DNA from: Alkalihalobacillus bogoriensis ATCC BAA-922
GTDB taxonomy: Bacteria > Bacillota > Bacilli > Bacillales > Bacillaceae_F
Direction: 5' to 3'
Length of the DNA stretch: 64,000 nt
Assembly: GCF_000621445.1 (NCBI RefSeq)
Contig: NZ_JHYI01000026.1
Location: 1-64,000 of the forward strand
The position numbers were made by a program, and so were the translations under genes. Position 1 is the stretch's first letter; every line of letters starts with the position of its first letter. Shown here in pieces: positions 37,171 through 47,511 of this stretch. The notes under the pieces are model-generated. The model did no database searches. It was not told the origin of the DNA and worked only from the letters and a program-made list of their open reading frames with translations.

Positions 37171-38514
37171 ATGAAGAAAATTCTATCGTTCTTATCTATT
37201 CTCTCTCTCGTCCTTATTTTATTTGCTTGTTCACAAGGCACATCAGAAAAAACCCAAGCGGAGCCTTCAAGTGAAAACAAAGATAATGAAGCACCAACAG
37301 ATGAAGTTATTGAAATCGATTGGTATTATCCAATCGCTGTAGGTGGACCTCTCACAGAAGTGGTTGAAAAAATGGCTTCTGATTTCTCTTTAGAATATCC
37401 AAATATCAAAGTGAATCCTATTTATACAGGTAGTTACGCTGATACGATGACTCGCGTACAGACTGACGTTCAAGGAAACAATGCACCTGATTTGGCAGTG
37501 TTATTATCAACTGAATTATATACATTATTAGATATGGATGCGATTGTTCCGATTGATGAATTTGCTGGTGCTAACGATGAATTCATTAACGATTTTTTCC
37601 CTGCGTTTCTAGAAAACTCACAAACCAGTGGAAAAACATGGAGTGTTCCATTCCAAAGAAGTACGATCGTTCTTTATTATAATAAAGATGCATTTGAAGA
37701 GGCTGGCCTAGATCCGGAAAAAGGTCCTGAGACATGGGAAGAACTTACGGAGTATGCGAAAGAGCTAACGAAAAAGGATGCAAGTGGAAATGTAGAGCGC
37801 TGGGGTGTTGAAATTCCTACATCCGGATTCCCTTATTGGTTATTCCAAGGTTTTGCTTTGCAAAATGGCAAGAATTTAATGAGTGATGATGGGAAAGAAG
37901 TGTACTTTGATACACCTGAAAATGTAGAAGCTCTTCAATTTTGGTTAGATTTAGCTCACGAACATCATGTTATGCCAAAGGATGTTATTGATTGGGCAAC
38001 AGTTCCATCAAACTTTATTGAAGGCAAATCTGCGATGATGTATCACACGACTGGAAACTTAACAAACGTCCGCACCAATGCAAGTTTTGATTTTGGAGTT
38101 GCCTATATGCCAGCGAACAAACAATTTGGTAGTCCAACAGGAGGCGGTAACTTTTATATCTTTAAAGATACTCCCAAAGAAAAGCAAGAAGCCGCTTGGA
38201 CTTTTGCTAAATGGGCAAGCCAACCTGAAAATGCAGCACAATGGAGTATCGATACAGGTTATGTAGCAACAGTACAATCTGCGTACGAAACAGAGCTTAT
38301 GAAAAACTATATAGCGGAATTCCCTCAAGCCGCTGTTGCACGTGATCAGTTAGAATTTGCCTCTGCTGAATTATCGACACACCAAAATGGTCGTGTTTAT
38401 AAAGCGATTAACGATAATTTACAAGCCGCTATCGTTGGAGAAAAAACACCAGAACAAGCCTTAAAGGATGCTCAAGAGGAAGCGGATCTCATTTTAGCTC
38501 CATTTAACCGTTAA
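37171..38514 (+). CDS. ugpB: Glycerol-3-phosphate ABC transporter substrate-binding lipoprotein (UgpB-like)
   Basis: 447 aa from ATG 37171. Signal peptide with lipobox LFAC (Cys near residue 19), then a cluster B binding protein: IDWYYPIAVGGPL at the start of the mature part, PFQRSTIVLYYNKDAFEEAGL and SPTGGGNFYIFKDTPKEKQ. Binding of glycerol-3-phosphate or its diesters is suggested by the UgpB-like sequence and by the neighbouring glpP. It is followed by two permeases. Confidence 0.85.
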   Translation: MKKILSFLSILSLVLILFACSQGTSEKTQAEPSSENKDNEAPTDEVIEIDWYYPIAVGGPLTEVVEKMASDFSLEYPNIKVNPIYTGSYADTMTRVQTDVQGNNAPDLAVLLSTELYTLLDMDAIVPIDEFAGANDEFINDFFPAFLENSQTSGKTWSVPFQRSTIVLYYNKDAFEEAGLDPEKGPETWEELTEYAKELTKKDASGNVERWGVEIPTSGFPYWLFQGFALQNGKNLMSDDGKEVYFDTPENVEALQFWLDLAHEHHVMPKDVIDWATVPSNFIEGKSAMMYHTTGNLTNVRTNASFDFGVAYMPANKQFGSPTGGGNFYIFKDTPKEKQEAAWTFAKWASQPENAAQWSIDTGYVATVQSAYETELMKNYIAEFPQAAVARDQLEFASAELSTHQNGRVYKAINDNLQAAIVGEKTPEQALKDAQEEADLILAPFNR

Positions 38515-38544
38515 AAATTTTGCGAAAAAGAAGGAATGAAACTT

Positions 38545-39438
38545 ATGAATAATCTTTGGAGAAGCACAAAATTTCGTCATAATATCTATGCCTGGCTGCT
38601 TCTCCTTCCTTCCTTTATCTTCCTATATTTATTTACGTTTTTGCCAATAGGTCAAACGTTTGTGCTTAGTTTATTTAGAGCGGACTTAAGTACACCGGAT
38701 CCTTTTTTTATTGGGTTAGAAAACTTTCGTCTCTTAGCAGAAGATAAAGTGTTTTGGAAGGTGATGCGAAATAATGCTGTATTTGCAATAGGAACAGTCC
38801 CTTTAAGCTTGGGAATCGGATTAGTGATGGCCATTTTAGTGAATCGTGCTATAAGAGGGATTAGTTGGATTCGAACGTTTTTCTTTTATCCAACCGTGAT
38901 TCCAATGATAGCAATAGCTAATATTTGGTTATTTATGTATACCCCAAACTACGGCTTAATTAACCAAGTGCTTTCCATCATTAATATTCCAGGTATTAAC
39001 TGGCTTGGTAGTCCATCAACCGTAATGATGGCGATGATTATTATGGTGATATGGAAGGAAGCAGGCTTTTTTATGATTTTTTATTTAGCTGGTTTGCAAA
39101 ATATTTCAAAAGAATTATATGAATCAGCTAAAATTGACGGAGCCTCTACATCGACGGTGTTCTGGAAAATTACGTTCCCATTGCTAATGCCGACGACACT
39201 ATTTGTTTTCATCATTGCTGTTACCAACTCTTTCAAACTCGTCGATCATCTAGTTATTATGACACAAGGCGGTCCAAATAATGCTAGCAATCTCCTTTTG
39301 TATTATATCTATGAAACAGCATTTTCCTACTGGGACCAAGGGCGAGCAGCTGCTTTGACTGTGGTGATGCTAGTGATGATGGTGGCTATAGCGGCTTGGC
39401 AATTCTTCGGAATCGACCGAAAAATTCATTATAGTTAA
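38545..39438 (+). CDS. ugpA: Sugar-phosphate ABC permease (UgpA-like)
   Basis: 297 aa from ATG 38545 (AAGGA 9 bp ahead). Six membrane helices and the ATPase-docking EAA loop ELYESAKIDGASTSTVFWKI. N-terminal YAWLLLLPSFIFLYLF is typical of the UgpA/MalF class. It pairs with the next permease. Confidence 0.88.
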   Translation: MNNLWRSTKFRHNIYAWLLLLPSFIFLYLFTFLPIGQTFVLSLFRADLSTPDPFFIGLENFRLLAEDKVFWKVMRNNAVFAIGTVPLSLGIGLVMAILVNRAIRGISWIRTFFFYPTVIPMIAIANIWLFMYTPNYGLINQVLSIINIPGINWLGSPSTVMMAMIIMVIWKEAGFFMIFYLAGLQNISKELYESAKIDGASTSTVFWKITFPLLMPTTLFVFIIAVTNSFKLVDHLVIMTQGGPNNASNLLLYYIYETAFSYWDQGRAAALTVVMLVMMVAIAAWQFFGIDRKIHYS

Positions 39439-39451
39439 GGATGAATAAACA

Positions 39452-40252
39452 TTGAAGAAATTAGTTGATGCATCTGCTTACATATTGGCACTTTTGTGGG
39501 TCATCCCCTTAGTTTGGCTAGTTGTTACAGCTTTTCAACCGAAAGAGCTAGCAACGACGTTGACACCACAGTTTGTATTTACATTTGAGAATTTCAAAGA
39601 TGCATGGAATGCTGCACCCTTTGTTCAATACTATAAAAATACGTTTATTATTGTGTTTGGAATACTCACTGTCCAACTCGTGACAGCAACCTTAGCTGCC
39701 TACGCATTTGCAAGATTGAACTTTTGGGGGAAAGATATTATTTTCCTAATCTTTCTCATTCAATTGATGATTCCAGCTGATATTCTCATCTTCCCCAATT
39801 ATAATGTTCTAGTTGATTTAGGACTTCTAGATAGTAAGCTCGGGATTATGATCCCCTATTTTGCAACAGCATTTGGTATTTTTCTCTTACGGCAAACGTT
39901 TAAGACTATTCCTTATGAGCTAGAAGAGGCTGCTAAACTCGATGGTTGTAATATGCTTCAAATCATATGGAATATTTATGTTCCTCTGGCAAAACCAACA
40001 TTTATTGCATTTGGACTCGTATCTGTTAGTCATCATTGGAGCAACTTCTTATGGCCTTTAATCGTGACAAATTCTGTAGAAAATCGCCCGTTAACAGTTG
40101 GTTTATCGATATTTGCAAAATCATTTGAGACTGGAGCTCAATGGGGGCAAGTAACAGCCGCAACATTTATGGTTATATTCCCACTTTTACTTGCCTTTTT
40201 CATTTTTCAAAAGCAGTTTATTAGTAGTTTTATGCAATCGGGAATTAAGTAA
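39452..40252 (+). CDS. ugpE: Sugar-phosphate ABC permease (UgpE-like)
   Basis: 266 aa from TTG 39452. Six membrane helices; EAA loop ELEEAAKLDGCNMLQIIWNI. The operon ends here without an ATPase gene, so a shared MsmX/UgpC-type ATPase encoded elsewhere would be needed (known for such systems in Bacillus). Confidence 0.88.
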   Translation: MKKLVDASAYILALLWVIPLVWLVVTAFQPKELATTLTPQFVFTFENFKDAWNAAPFVQYYKNTFIIVFGILTVQLVTATLAAYAFARLNFWGKDIIFLIFLIQLMIPADILIFPNYNVLVDLGLLDSKLGIMIPYFATAFGIFLLRQTFKTIPYELEEAAKLDGCNMLQIIWNIYVPLAKPTFIAFGLVSVSHHWSNFLWPLIVTNSVENRPLTVGLSIFAKSFETGAQWGQVTAATFMVIFPLLLAFFIFQKQFISSFMQSGIK

Positions 40253-40627
40253 AGATTTGAAGAAAGCCAAACGGCATTAGTAAATAATCAAAGAGAAAAG
40301 TTAACCAAAATAAACCTTCTTATCCTTAAACTATACTCAACACTAATTGCTATGTCCCATTGCCTTAAAAGTCATAAATATCCTCAAAAATAATGAAAAT
40401 TGATATAATAAGTTAATAATGGTAAAATTTGAATATATACTATTTTTTTATTTCAGGATAATTTGTTAAATGTTAGTGAGGTTAATAGACAATAGGGTAG
40501 GAGAAAATACTACCGTATCACCACAAAATTTACTAGATGAATGACAATTGATAATTGGAGAACACCAGACTCGTTTGCTCCTATCGCTAGCTAGTTGAAA
40601 GCTACAATTTCACAAAACAAATTATTA
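40253..40627. other. Gene-free stretch
   Basis: About 375 bp of A/T-rich DNA between the ugp operon and the hairpin at 40628. No ORF with a ribosome site, no recognisable RNA and no copy of the repeat families. It may be the untranslated end of the ugp transcript. Confidence 0.6.
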
Positions 40628-40660
40628 AAGAGTGTTTCCGTAAAACGGAACACTCTTTTT
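40628..40660 (+). terminator. Intrinsic terminator, owner unclear
   Basis: AAGAGTGTTTCCG pairs with CGGAACACTCTTTTT (one mismatch), 5-nt loop. It is 375 bp behind ugpE; either the ugp mRNA has a long 3' end or a small untranslated RNA ends here. Confidence 0.8.
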
Positions 40661-40729
40661 ATGGAATATATTTACAATGATCAAGTTTTTACTATAAATT
40701 AAACTCTTCGTAAATGGAGGTAACCTAAT

Positions 40730-41380
40730 TTGGAAGCTCTAGTCAGAAAGCTTATAACCCTTCTAATCTCAATTATTGTTATTTTACTATTTACAAGCTG
40801 GGTGGTTAGGGGTATTTATTTTATTATTTTTCAATCTCACAGTTACATTACCTTTGTTTCACCTATGTTATTTTTAACGAAGTATTTTGCTTTAGCCGTA
40901 TTTCTTCTGTACTTGTTTATAAAATATGTTACTCTAACTCGTGCTGGTAAAATCATTATTCCGATTTGGCTTGTTATTAGCATTATTATGGTGACCACCA
41001 CCTCCTTATGGTTTCATGGAGCAAATGAGGATCATATAATGAAGCATCGTATTATTTTTCACCAAGTGAAGTCATGGGATGAAGTGGAATATGTTTCTAC
41101 AGAAATCCGACAAAAGCAAAAATCCATTAATGAACGGAGAAAGGCATCAAGCCGTAACAAGGTAATCCCAATATACAAAATACACTTCACAGATAATTCT
41201 ACTCTTAATATATGGAGTGATATTTCTTCTATATATGAAATTCATAGATTTGTAGTTGACAGTGGAATAGAAGTTAAATATTTACATGACCCTACATCTT
41301 TCGACCAACAATATAGTTATTATTTCAAAGATTCTCTTTCCAAAGCTCATGAGATATTTGGGATACATAAAGAGGAGTAA
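40730..41380 (+). CDS. Membrane protein of unknown function
   Basis: 216 aa from TTG 40730 with ATGGAGG ahead. Three hydrophobic segments (about residues 8-30, 42-63 and 72-93) are followed by a soluble, mostly basic domain of about 115 residues ending in IKLHGIHKEE-like polar sequence. No known motif recognised. Own transcription unit. Confidence 0.7.
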   Translation: MEALVRKLITLLISIIVILLFTSWVVRGIYFIIFQSHSYITFVSPMLFLTKYFALAVFLLYLFIKYVTLTRAGKIIIPIWLVISIIMVTTTSLWFHGANEDHIMKHRIIFHQVKSWDEVEYVSTEIRQKQKSINERRKASSRNKVIPIYKIHFTDNSTLNIWSDISSIYEIHRFVVDSGIEVKYLHDPTSFDQQYSYYFKDSLSKAHEIFGIHKEE

Positions 41381-41485
41381 GAATCTTAGAAGTAGTTTAC
41401 CTCTAGGGCTACGATTGTTAGGTTTAAAACTTTGTCAATTGTATAATATAATAGTGGTGAAAAGTGAAAAGATAATTCTTAGATT

Positions 41486-41531
41486 TAAGGCTTCTCAAAG
41501 TTTGACCAAACTTTTGAGGAGTTTCTTTTTT
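41486..41531 (+). terminator. Terminator-like hairpin (family C, copy 4)
   Basis: AAGGCTTCTCAAAGTTTG pairs with AAACTTTTGAGGAGTTTC (some wobble pairs) and is followed by six T residues. It shares the core AGTTT-loop-AAACTTTTG with the hairpins at 27380, 28730, 34500 and 48414. It lies between the previous gene (105 bp) and the helicase gene (77 bp). Confidence 0.8.
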
Positions 41532-41607
41532 CATGGCAATTACACTGTTAACTATGTTCGTTCTTGGATAAACTAGAATTAAAGATTTCTATGATTGGAG
41601 TCGCATT

Positions 41608-43959
41608 ATGGATATTCAAGAACAGCTCAATCAAGCTCTAAAAGAGATTGATAGACTAAAAAAAGAAAATAAGCAATTAAAAAAGGCTCTCTATAGTGCA
41701 CAAGGTCATAATCCTACTTATAATCAAAAATCTAAATTAAAGAAAACAGTCAAAGACTTTACTCCTAAAGAAAAAGCTGCAATTTCCCTTTTTATGGACC
41801 TCTTTAAGGGAAGGTCTGATGTTTTTGCTCAAAGGTGGGAATCGAGTAAGACAGGTAAATCTGGTTACTCCCCTGTTTGTAAAAACGAGTGGGATAAAGA
41901 GCTTTGCCGAAAACCAAAAATCAAATGTCAGGATTGCGCTCATCAATTATTTTCTAGCATAACTCCCGAAGTCATATATGAACATTTAAGTGGTATAAAA
42001 ACGGTAGGAATATATCCTTTAATCGAAGATAATACGTGCTATTTTCTGGCTGTGGACTTTGATAAAAAGCAATGGCGAGATGATGTACATGCATTTATTG
42101 ATACTTGCAAAAACGTAGGGTTACCTTATCACATTGAGCGTTCCCGCTCTGGAGAAGGGGCTCATATTTGGTTCTTTTTTGAAAAGGCAATAAGTGCTTC
42201 GTTAGCTAGAAAGTTGGGAAAGGTTCTATTATCTAAAACAAGCGAAAGACCGCGTGGATTTGGATTGGATTCATTTGATAGAATGTTTCCTAACCAAGAT
42301 GTATTACCTAAGGGTGGCTTCGGAAATTTAATAGCTCTCCCCTTGCAGAAAGAAGCAAAAGTGAATGGGAATAGTGTGTTTGTAGACGATTCGTTTCAGG
42401 AATACGAGAATCAATGGAAATATCTAGCTTCTATAGAAAAGGTTTCAGAAAAAAACATTCTACAAATAATAACAAACTTATCCTTGGATGAAGGGCCGAT
42501 TAAGGTAAAAGAGAGAGGTGAGATTTTTAGCTTGCCAAAAGAAGTTACTATCGAACTAAATCGTGGGATTGAAATACCTAAGGTGTTATTACCTAGTGAG
42601 CTGCTCCTTGAATTACAAAGACTTGCGACATTTGGTAATCCAGAGTTTTTCAAAGCACAAGCAAAGCGTTTTTCCACTCATCGAATTCCTAGAATAATTG
42701 ATTGTACAATTATTGATGACAATATGCTCATTTTACCAAGAGGTCTCATGGAAAAAGTGGAGGAAATTTTCTACAATAACAAAATAGATCTTATAATACA
42801 AAACAAGCAAGTGGTAGGCAAGACCATCGATGCTACATTTCATGGAGAACTTACGATTCAACAAGAGGATGCTGTTAGTTCTATGGTTAATTATGACAAT
42901 GGTGTACTAGCAGCAGATACAGGTTTCGGAAAAACAGTGGCATCCGCGGCATTAATTAGTAGAAATAAAGTGAATACGCTTATCATCGTGCATCGAACAC
43001 AATTAGTTGAACAGTGGAAAGAGAGACTCTCAACATTTTTAAATATTCAAGGAAATGAAATAGGTCAAATCGGTGGTGGGAAAAATAAACCGACCTTTAA
43101 TATTGATATATGTACAATACAATCTCTTAATCGTAATGGACTAATTAAACCTGAGTTACATCATTACGGTCAAATTATCGTGGATGAATGTCATCACATA
43201 TCTGCTGTCAGCTTTGAAAAGGTATTAAAAGCTGTTCGAGCAAAAAAAGTGTACGGGTTAACAGCAACCCCAGTTAGGAAAGACGGGTTACACCCTATCA
43301 TTTTTATGCAATGTGGACCTATAAGGTATAAAACGAATAATAAACAACAAGCCAATAATCTCCCGTTTAAACAAACGCTTATTAAAAGAGAAACATTAGT
43401 GAAAACGAATGAAACTGAGATACAAGCTATCTATTCTTTGTTATCCACTAATAAAGAACGAAACGAAATGATTTTTAATGATGTGCTACAAGCGTTAGAA
43501 GAAAGACGGTCTCCTATAGTGTTGACGGAACGTCTAGATCATATAACTGAGCTGTATACTCTCTTCAAAGGATTTGCGAAAAATATCATTATATTATCAG
43601 GAGCGATGAAGAAGAAAGAACGACAACAAGCTTTGCAAAAATTAATTAAATTACCTGATAGTGAAGAGAGGTTATTAATTGCAACAGGAAAGTTTATCGG
43701 AGAAGGTTTTGATGACTCTAGATTAGATACACTATTTCTAACGATGCCAATTTCTTGGAAAGGGACGTTACAACAGTATGTAGGACGGCTTCATCGTATT
43801 CATAGTGGTAAAAACGAAGTAAAAGTGTATGATTATGTAGATTCAAACGTGGAAGTTTTACAGAAAATGTTTGAAAAGCGATTAAAGGGATATAGAAATA
43901 TTGGTTATAGTCTGTATGGTGAAACTAAAGTGAAATGCCAACAAATTCAATTATTCTAG
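41608..43959 (+). CDS. Primase-like domain fused to an SF2 helicase (TOTE-type conflict-system protein)
   Basis: 783 aa. A short N-terminal coiled coil (residues 1-32) is followed by a Cys cluster (CKNEWDKELCR ... CQDC) and an archaeo-eukaryotic primase-like domain. That domain has the catalytic acids in FLAVDFDKKQW and the ERSRSGEGAHIWFFF strand. The SF2 helicase follows: motif I AADTGFGKT, motif II VDECHHI (DECH), motif III LTATP and motif VI QYVGRLHRIH. This primase-plus-helicase arrangement is what the AEP-TOTE group of predicted conflict systems shows. Here no partner genes are evident. Start has GGAG 9 bp ahead. Confidence 0.8.
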   Translation: MDIQEQLNQALKEIDRLKKENKQLKKALYSAQGHNPTYNQKSKLKKTVKDFTPKEKAAISLFMDLFKGRSDVFAQRWESSKTGKSGYSPVCKNEWDKELCRKPKIKCQDCAHQLFSSITPEVIYEHLSGIKTVGIYPLIEDNTCYFLAVDFDKKQWRDDVHAFIDTCKNVGLPYHIERSRSGEGAHIWFFFEKAISASLARKLGKVLLSKTSERPRGFGLDSFDRMFPNQDVLPKGGFGNLIALPLQKEAKVNGNSVFVDDSFQEYENQWKYLASIEKVSEKNILQIITNLSLDEGPIKVKERGEIFSLPKEVTIELNRGIEIPKVLLPSELLLELQRLATFGNPEFFKAQAKRFSTHRIPRIIDCTIIDDNMLILPRGLMEKVEEIFYNNKIDLIIQNKQVVGKTIDATFHGELTIQQEDAVSSMVNYDNGVLAADTGFGKTVASAALISRNKVNTLIIVHRTQLVEQWKERLSTFLNIQGNEIGQIGGGKNKPTFNIDICTIQSLNRNGLIKPELHHYGQIIVDECHHISAVSFEKVLKAVRAKKVYGLTATPVRKDGLHPIIFMQCGPIRYKTNNKQQANNLPFKQTLIKRETLVKTNETEIQAIYSLLSTNKERNEMIFNDVLQALEERRSPIVLTERLDHITELYTLFKGFAKNIIILSGAMKKKERQQALQKLIKLPDSEERLLIATGKFIGEGFDDSRLDTLFLTMPISWKGTLQQYVGRLHRIHSGKNEVKVYDYVDSNVEVLQKMFEKRLKGYRNIGYSLYGETKVKCQQIQLF

Positions 43960-44001
43960 CAGTTCCGCAAAAGTGTAAAGATGGGCATGTAAATAAATGT
44001 T

Positions 44002-44481
44002 TCAGTGAGAGAGGTGAAGCCGATGTTTGAACAAATCAATATATACAGTAAAAAGCTTAAGAGTTACGAGATAAGTTATTACTCGATTGGAGGTACAATA
44101 TGAATGCAATTTAATGCGGTCATGACTTCCGCTACTTGGTGAAAGAATCTCTACTAGTAAATCTGCAGTACCTTCAATTCGTTCGTTTTTAATGATATGA
44201 AAATTTTCATTTCGAATAAAAATAAGGTCCGGCTGGACGGTATTATTCTCGTCAAGGTGAACATCCATTGGTGCAACGATAACAATTCCTTCTGAAGGAC
44301 AGTTTAGACTGAGGCTTTGATTTAACCCCGTTACAATCACTTGATGTACAACACTAGGTGAGGGTTTCAAGTCATAGCGAATATTATTAATGATTTCATA
44401 TCGTTCAAACGGCTCATCATAAGATGAATGATCTTCTTCTACTTTGTGTTTATCTGGATGATTGCTTCTTGTTTTTTTCAA
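44002..44481 (-). CDS. Uma2-family (DUF820) nuclease-like protein, probably degenerate
   Basis: 159 aa. The family core is recognisable: PSPSVVHQVI near residue 40, VIVAPMDVHLDENNTVQPDLIFI (split over two strands) and EGTADLLVEILSPSSGSHDRI, which carries PD-(D/E)xK-like acids. After that the usual Lys, Tyr and EYWIVD ending is replaced by diverged sequence, and the protein is about 30 residues short. It is a single gene in opposite orientation to its neighbours. Family members are often found in mobile or toxin-like settings; function here doubtful. Confidence 0.65.
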   Translation of the reverse strand: MKKTRSNHPDKHKVEEDHSSYDEPFERYEIINNIRYDLKPSPSVVHQVIVTGLNQSLSLNCPSEGIVIVAPMDVHLDENNTVQPDLIFIRNENFHIIKNERIEGTADLLVEILSPSSGSHDRIKLHSYCTSNRVITYLVTLKLFTVYIDLFKHRLHLSH

Positions 44482-44701
44482 TGGGAATCACCATCCAAAA
44501 TGGGTTGTTTTTTTTATTGTATCATAGTGAAGTCGATTTGGATTTAAGTTGGGTATGTAGAAGAGACACCTAAAATTGATAATTATAGCACAACCATATT
44601 CCTTGTTTTGGATAAGTTGTATGCGTTATCCTTAAACAGAATAAACAATGAACGGGAGTATCTAATTTACATAGGTTGTTAGTTTGTTAGGAGGGGAAAA
44701 G

Positions 44702-45121
44702 ATGGAGTGTGAGAATTCAGCAGGTTTTGGGGTTAGACTTGGAGCGGCTATAATAGATGGGGTTATCTTAGTCTTTGGGATCGGATTTATCTCATTGATT
44801 CTATACGGTCAATTTTTACCGGGAGAAAGATTTTCATCGTATTTGATTCAATTATTGTATTATATATTACTTCCTGTACTTTGGTATGGATACACGTTAG
44901 GAAAAAGAGCAGTCGGAATAAGAATTGCAAGAGTGGATGGAGAAAAAGTAGGGATTGGTACAATGTTGTTGAGGGATTTTGTTAGCGGACTGGTGTACGC
45001 ACTAACTTTTGGTATCGGCTTAATCGTAAGTGCGTTTATGGTTGGTTTAAGGGAAGATAACCGGGCAATTCATGACTTTCTAGCAGGGACATACGTAACC
45101 TATGACCCTCCAGAAAAATAA
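44702..45121 (+). CDS. RDD-family membrane protein
   Basis: 139 aa from ATG 44702 (GGAGGGG ahead). RDD domain with AGFGVRLGAAIIDGVIL (the R and D/D motif), KRAVGIRIARVDGEKV and EDNRAIHDFLAGTYV. Three or four membrane helices. RDD proteins are membrane proteins of mostly unknown role, some linked to ion exchange in salt-tolerant Bacillaceae. Confidence 0.87.
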   Translation: MECENSAGFGVRLGAAIIDGVILVFGIGFISLILYGQFLPGERFSSYLIQLLYYILLPVLWYGYTLGKRAVGIRIARVDGEKVGIGTMLLRDFVSGLVYALTFGIGLIVSAFMVGLREDNRAIHDFLAGTYVTYDPPEK

Positions 45122-45168
45122 AAAGACGCGTTCTATCTCAACTGAGATATAAGAGCGCGTCTTTTTTT
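45120..45168 (+). terminator. Terminator of the RDD gene
   Basis: AAAAGACGCG with CGCGTCTTTT, with an inner ATCTCAACTGAGAT extension and seven T residues. Confidence 0.92.
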
Positions 45169-45355
45169 AGCTGTGAATATTACCTGGAATTGTGCTTTGT
45201 AATAATTCTTCAAGTATTTATTATTTGTATTTCAGTAAATAACAAGATATAATAAAAAACATGTCATTTTTACTAGTTCTTTTTAACTATAAATGATTTT
45301 GTAATGATCAAAGATCAGCAATGAAAAAGACATCAAGAGGAGATGGAGTTGGAAT

Positions 45356-47410
45356 ATGAGAAAGAAAATGCTTATATCATTTTTATTAATAAGTTTACTT
45401 CCTATGTTAGTGTTAATGGGAATTAGTACCTATGAGTCGAGAAACTCATTAGATGATGCCGTGGTCAATAAATTAGTAGCCATTCGAGATATTAAAAAAG
45501 AAATCATTGAAAGCTATTTTGCTGAAAGAGAAGGCGACATCGTCGTGCTATCTCAAACTTCTGAAGTTAAAGAAGGGATACAAGAGTTTTCTCGTGCTTA
45601 TTATGAAACAGGCCTGCAAGGATCTGACTATGTAAGTCATGAAGCAAGTGTGGGAGATTTCTTTAAATCTTATATTGACACATACGGATATTATGATTTG
45701 TTTTTAATTGATAACGATGGAGAAGTCGTTTATAGTGTTGAAAAAGAATCAGATTTAGGAACAAACCTAGTAAGAGGTCCTTATCAAGACACAGGATTAG
45801 CTCAGGCTTTCAGAGAAAGTTCAAGCGGGTACACGGTTGCAGATTATGCCTTTTATAGCCCATCTAATGAGCCAGCAGCGTTTATTGCAACTCCACTAGT
45901 AGATGCAAATAATAACAAAATAGGTGTGTTAGCCTTACAATTATCGGATGAACGAATCGAAGGATTAATGAATTCAACGTCTGGATTAGGGCTTACAGGA
46001 GAAACATACTTAGTTGGGGAAGACTTTTTAATGAGATCGAGTTCTAGGTTTAGTGATGAAAGTGATATTGGAGTTGTAGAAGTGAAAACAGAATCAACGG
46101 TGGATGCACTAGAAGGTCATACCGGAGTAGAGGTGATTACTGATTATCGAGGAGAAAAGGTATTAAGCGCCTATACCTCACTTGAAATCAATGGATTAAA
46201 TTGGGTCGTTCTAGCTGAAATGGATAATGATGAAGCATTCGCTCCAGTTTATCAACTAATCAATAAAATAGTCGTTGTATTAATTGGAATTTCGGTGGTC
46301 GTTATTATTTTTGCTTATTATTTCGCTCGTCGTTTGATGAAACCATTAGCGCTATTAAAAAGTGAATTGAGTAGTTTAGCAGAAAATGGTGGTGATTTAA
46401 CGCAGGAAATACATGTTAAAACGAATGATGAAATTGGCGAATTAGCAAAAGCAACAAATCATTTCATATCAAAAATTCGAACAATCGTATCGAATGTAAA
46501 GTTAAATGCAGAACGGGCATCGACATCTTCAGAACAATTAGCAGCAAGTGCTGAACAAACGGGAGAAGCTAGTCATGAAATTGCTCAAAGAATTAACGAT
46601 GTAGCACAAGGTGCTAGTATTCAAGCAAATTATACAAATACGATTTTATCGAAAATGGAAGTTTCAGTTGAGGAAACTTCGAATGGAAGAAATGAATCGG
46701 AATCAATGGTTCATCAAGCTTTAGAAACATCTTTGGTTGCAGAAAATGGGGAAAGATCAATTTCGCAAGCAATTGAACAATTAGCTCATATTAATCGTTC
46801 TGTTAAACAGACATCTTCTTCTGTTCAAGGTTTAGGAAAAAGCTCTGAACAAATCGGAGAGATTATTACATTAATTAACGGGATTGCTGACCAAACTAAC
46901 TTGCTTGCATTAAATGCAGCGATTGAAGCAGCAAGAGCGGGAGAACATGGAAAAGGATTTGCTGTTGTTGCAGATGAAATTCGAAAGTTAGCGGAACAAT
47001 CAAAAACAAATTCAAATCAGATTACTACTTTAATTGAGACGATTCAAACGGAAACGAGTACAACGGTCGATCTGATGATGGCAGATTCAACTGCATTAGA
47101 AAAACAAGTAAGCTTAATTCAAGAAGGCGGAGAAGCATTAAAGAATATTGTGGAACAAGTGAGTAAATCGGAAAATGGAGCGAAGAAAGTAGAGAGCTAT
47201 TTTTCTTCTGTTGAACAGAAAATTAAAGAGGTATTAGAATCAATGGAGGAAGTCTCTAGCGTAATCCAACAATCTTCTGCTTCTACACAAGAAGTATCAG
47301 CTGCGGCGGAGGAACAATCCGCAACAATTGAGGAAGTAGCTTTCACAGCTTCTGAATTAGCAGATTTAGCACAATCTTTACAAGCAGAAGTGGATCAGTT
47401 TAAGGTGTAA
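45356..47410 (+). CDS. Methyl-accepting chemotaxis protein
   Basis: 684 aa. First membrane helix at residues 7-25, an outer Cache-type sensor domain to about 285, second helix about 300-322 ([18 protein letters not shown]), HAMP domain, then the signalling coiled coil. The latter has the conserved tip [19 protein letters not shown] and [18 protein letters not shown], plus Glu/Gln-rich methylation regions on both sides. It tells CheA about an extracellular ligand not identifiable from sequence. Isolated gene with own terminator. Confidence 0.94.
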   Translation: MRKKMLISFLLISLLPMLVLMGISTYESRNSLDDAVVNKLVAIRDIKKEIIESYFAEREGDIVVLSQTSEVKEGIQEFSRAYYETGLQGSDYVSHEASVGDFFKSYIDTYGYYDLFLIDNDGEVVYSVEKESDLGTNLVRGPYQDTGLAQAFRESSSGYTVADYAFYSPSNEPAAFIATPLVDANNNKIGVLALQLSDERIEGLMNSTSGLGLTGETYLVGEDFLMRSSSRFSDESDIGVVEVKTESTVDALEGHTGVEVITDYRGEKVLSAYTSLEINGLNWVVLAEMDNDEAFAPVYQLINKIVVVLIGISVVVIIFAYYFARRLMKPLALLKSELSSLAENGGDLTQEIHVKTNDEIGELAKATNHFISKIRTIVSNVKLNAERASTSSEQLAASAEQTGEASHEIAQRINDVAQGASIQANYTNTILSKMEVSVEETSNGRNESESMVHQALETSLVAENGERSISQAIEQLAHINRSVKQTSSSVQGLGKSSEQIGEIITLINGIADQTNLLALNAAIEAARAGEHGKGFAVVADEIRKLAEQSKTNSNQITTLIETIQTETSTTVDLMMADSTALEKQVSLIQEGGEALKNIVEQVSKSENGAKKVESYFSSVEQKIKEVLESMEEVSSVIQQSSASTQEVSAAAEEQSATIEEVAFTASELADLAQSLQAEVDQFKV

Positions 47411-47430
47411 AAAATATGAGGTAAAGTACT

Positions 47431-47470
47431 AAAAAAGAGGGTCCATTTTAAATGAGATGCCTCTTTTTTT
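47431..47470 (+). terminator. Terminator of the chemoreceptor gene
   Basis: AAAAAAGAGG with CCTCTTTTTTT, with an inner partially paired ATTT/AAAT segment. Confidence 0.88.
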
Positions 47471-47511
47471 AGCCTTTTAAAATAAAATCATTGTATACCT
47501 GTTGAAAGAAG

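Noticed and set aside
41388-41460. Promoter (TATAAT-like run near 41440) for the primase-helicase gene
   Set aside because: The -10-like sequence has no -35 at a fitting distance and a terminator-like hairpin lies between it and the gene, so assignment is unsafe.
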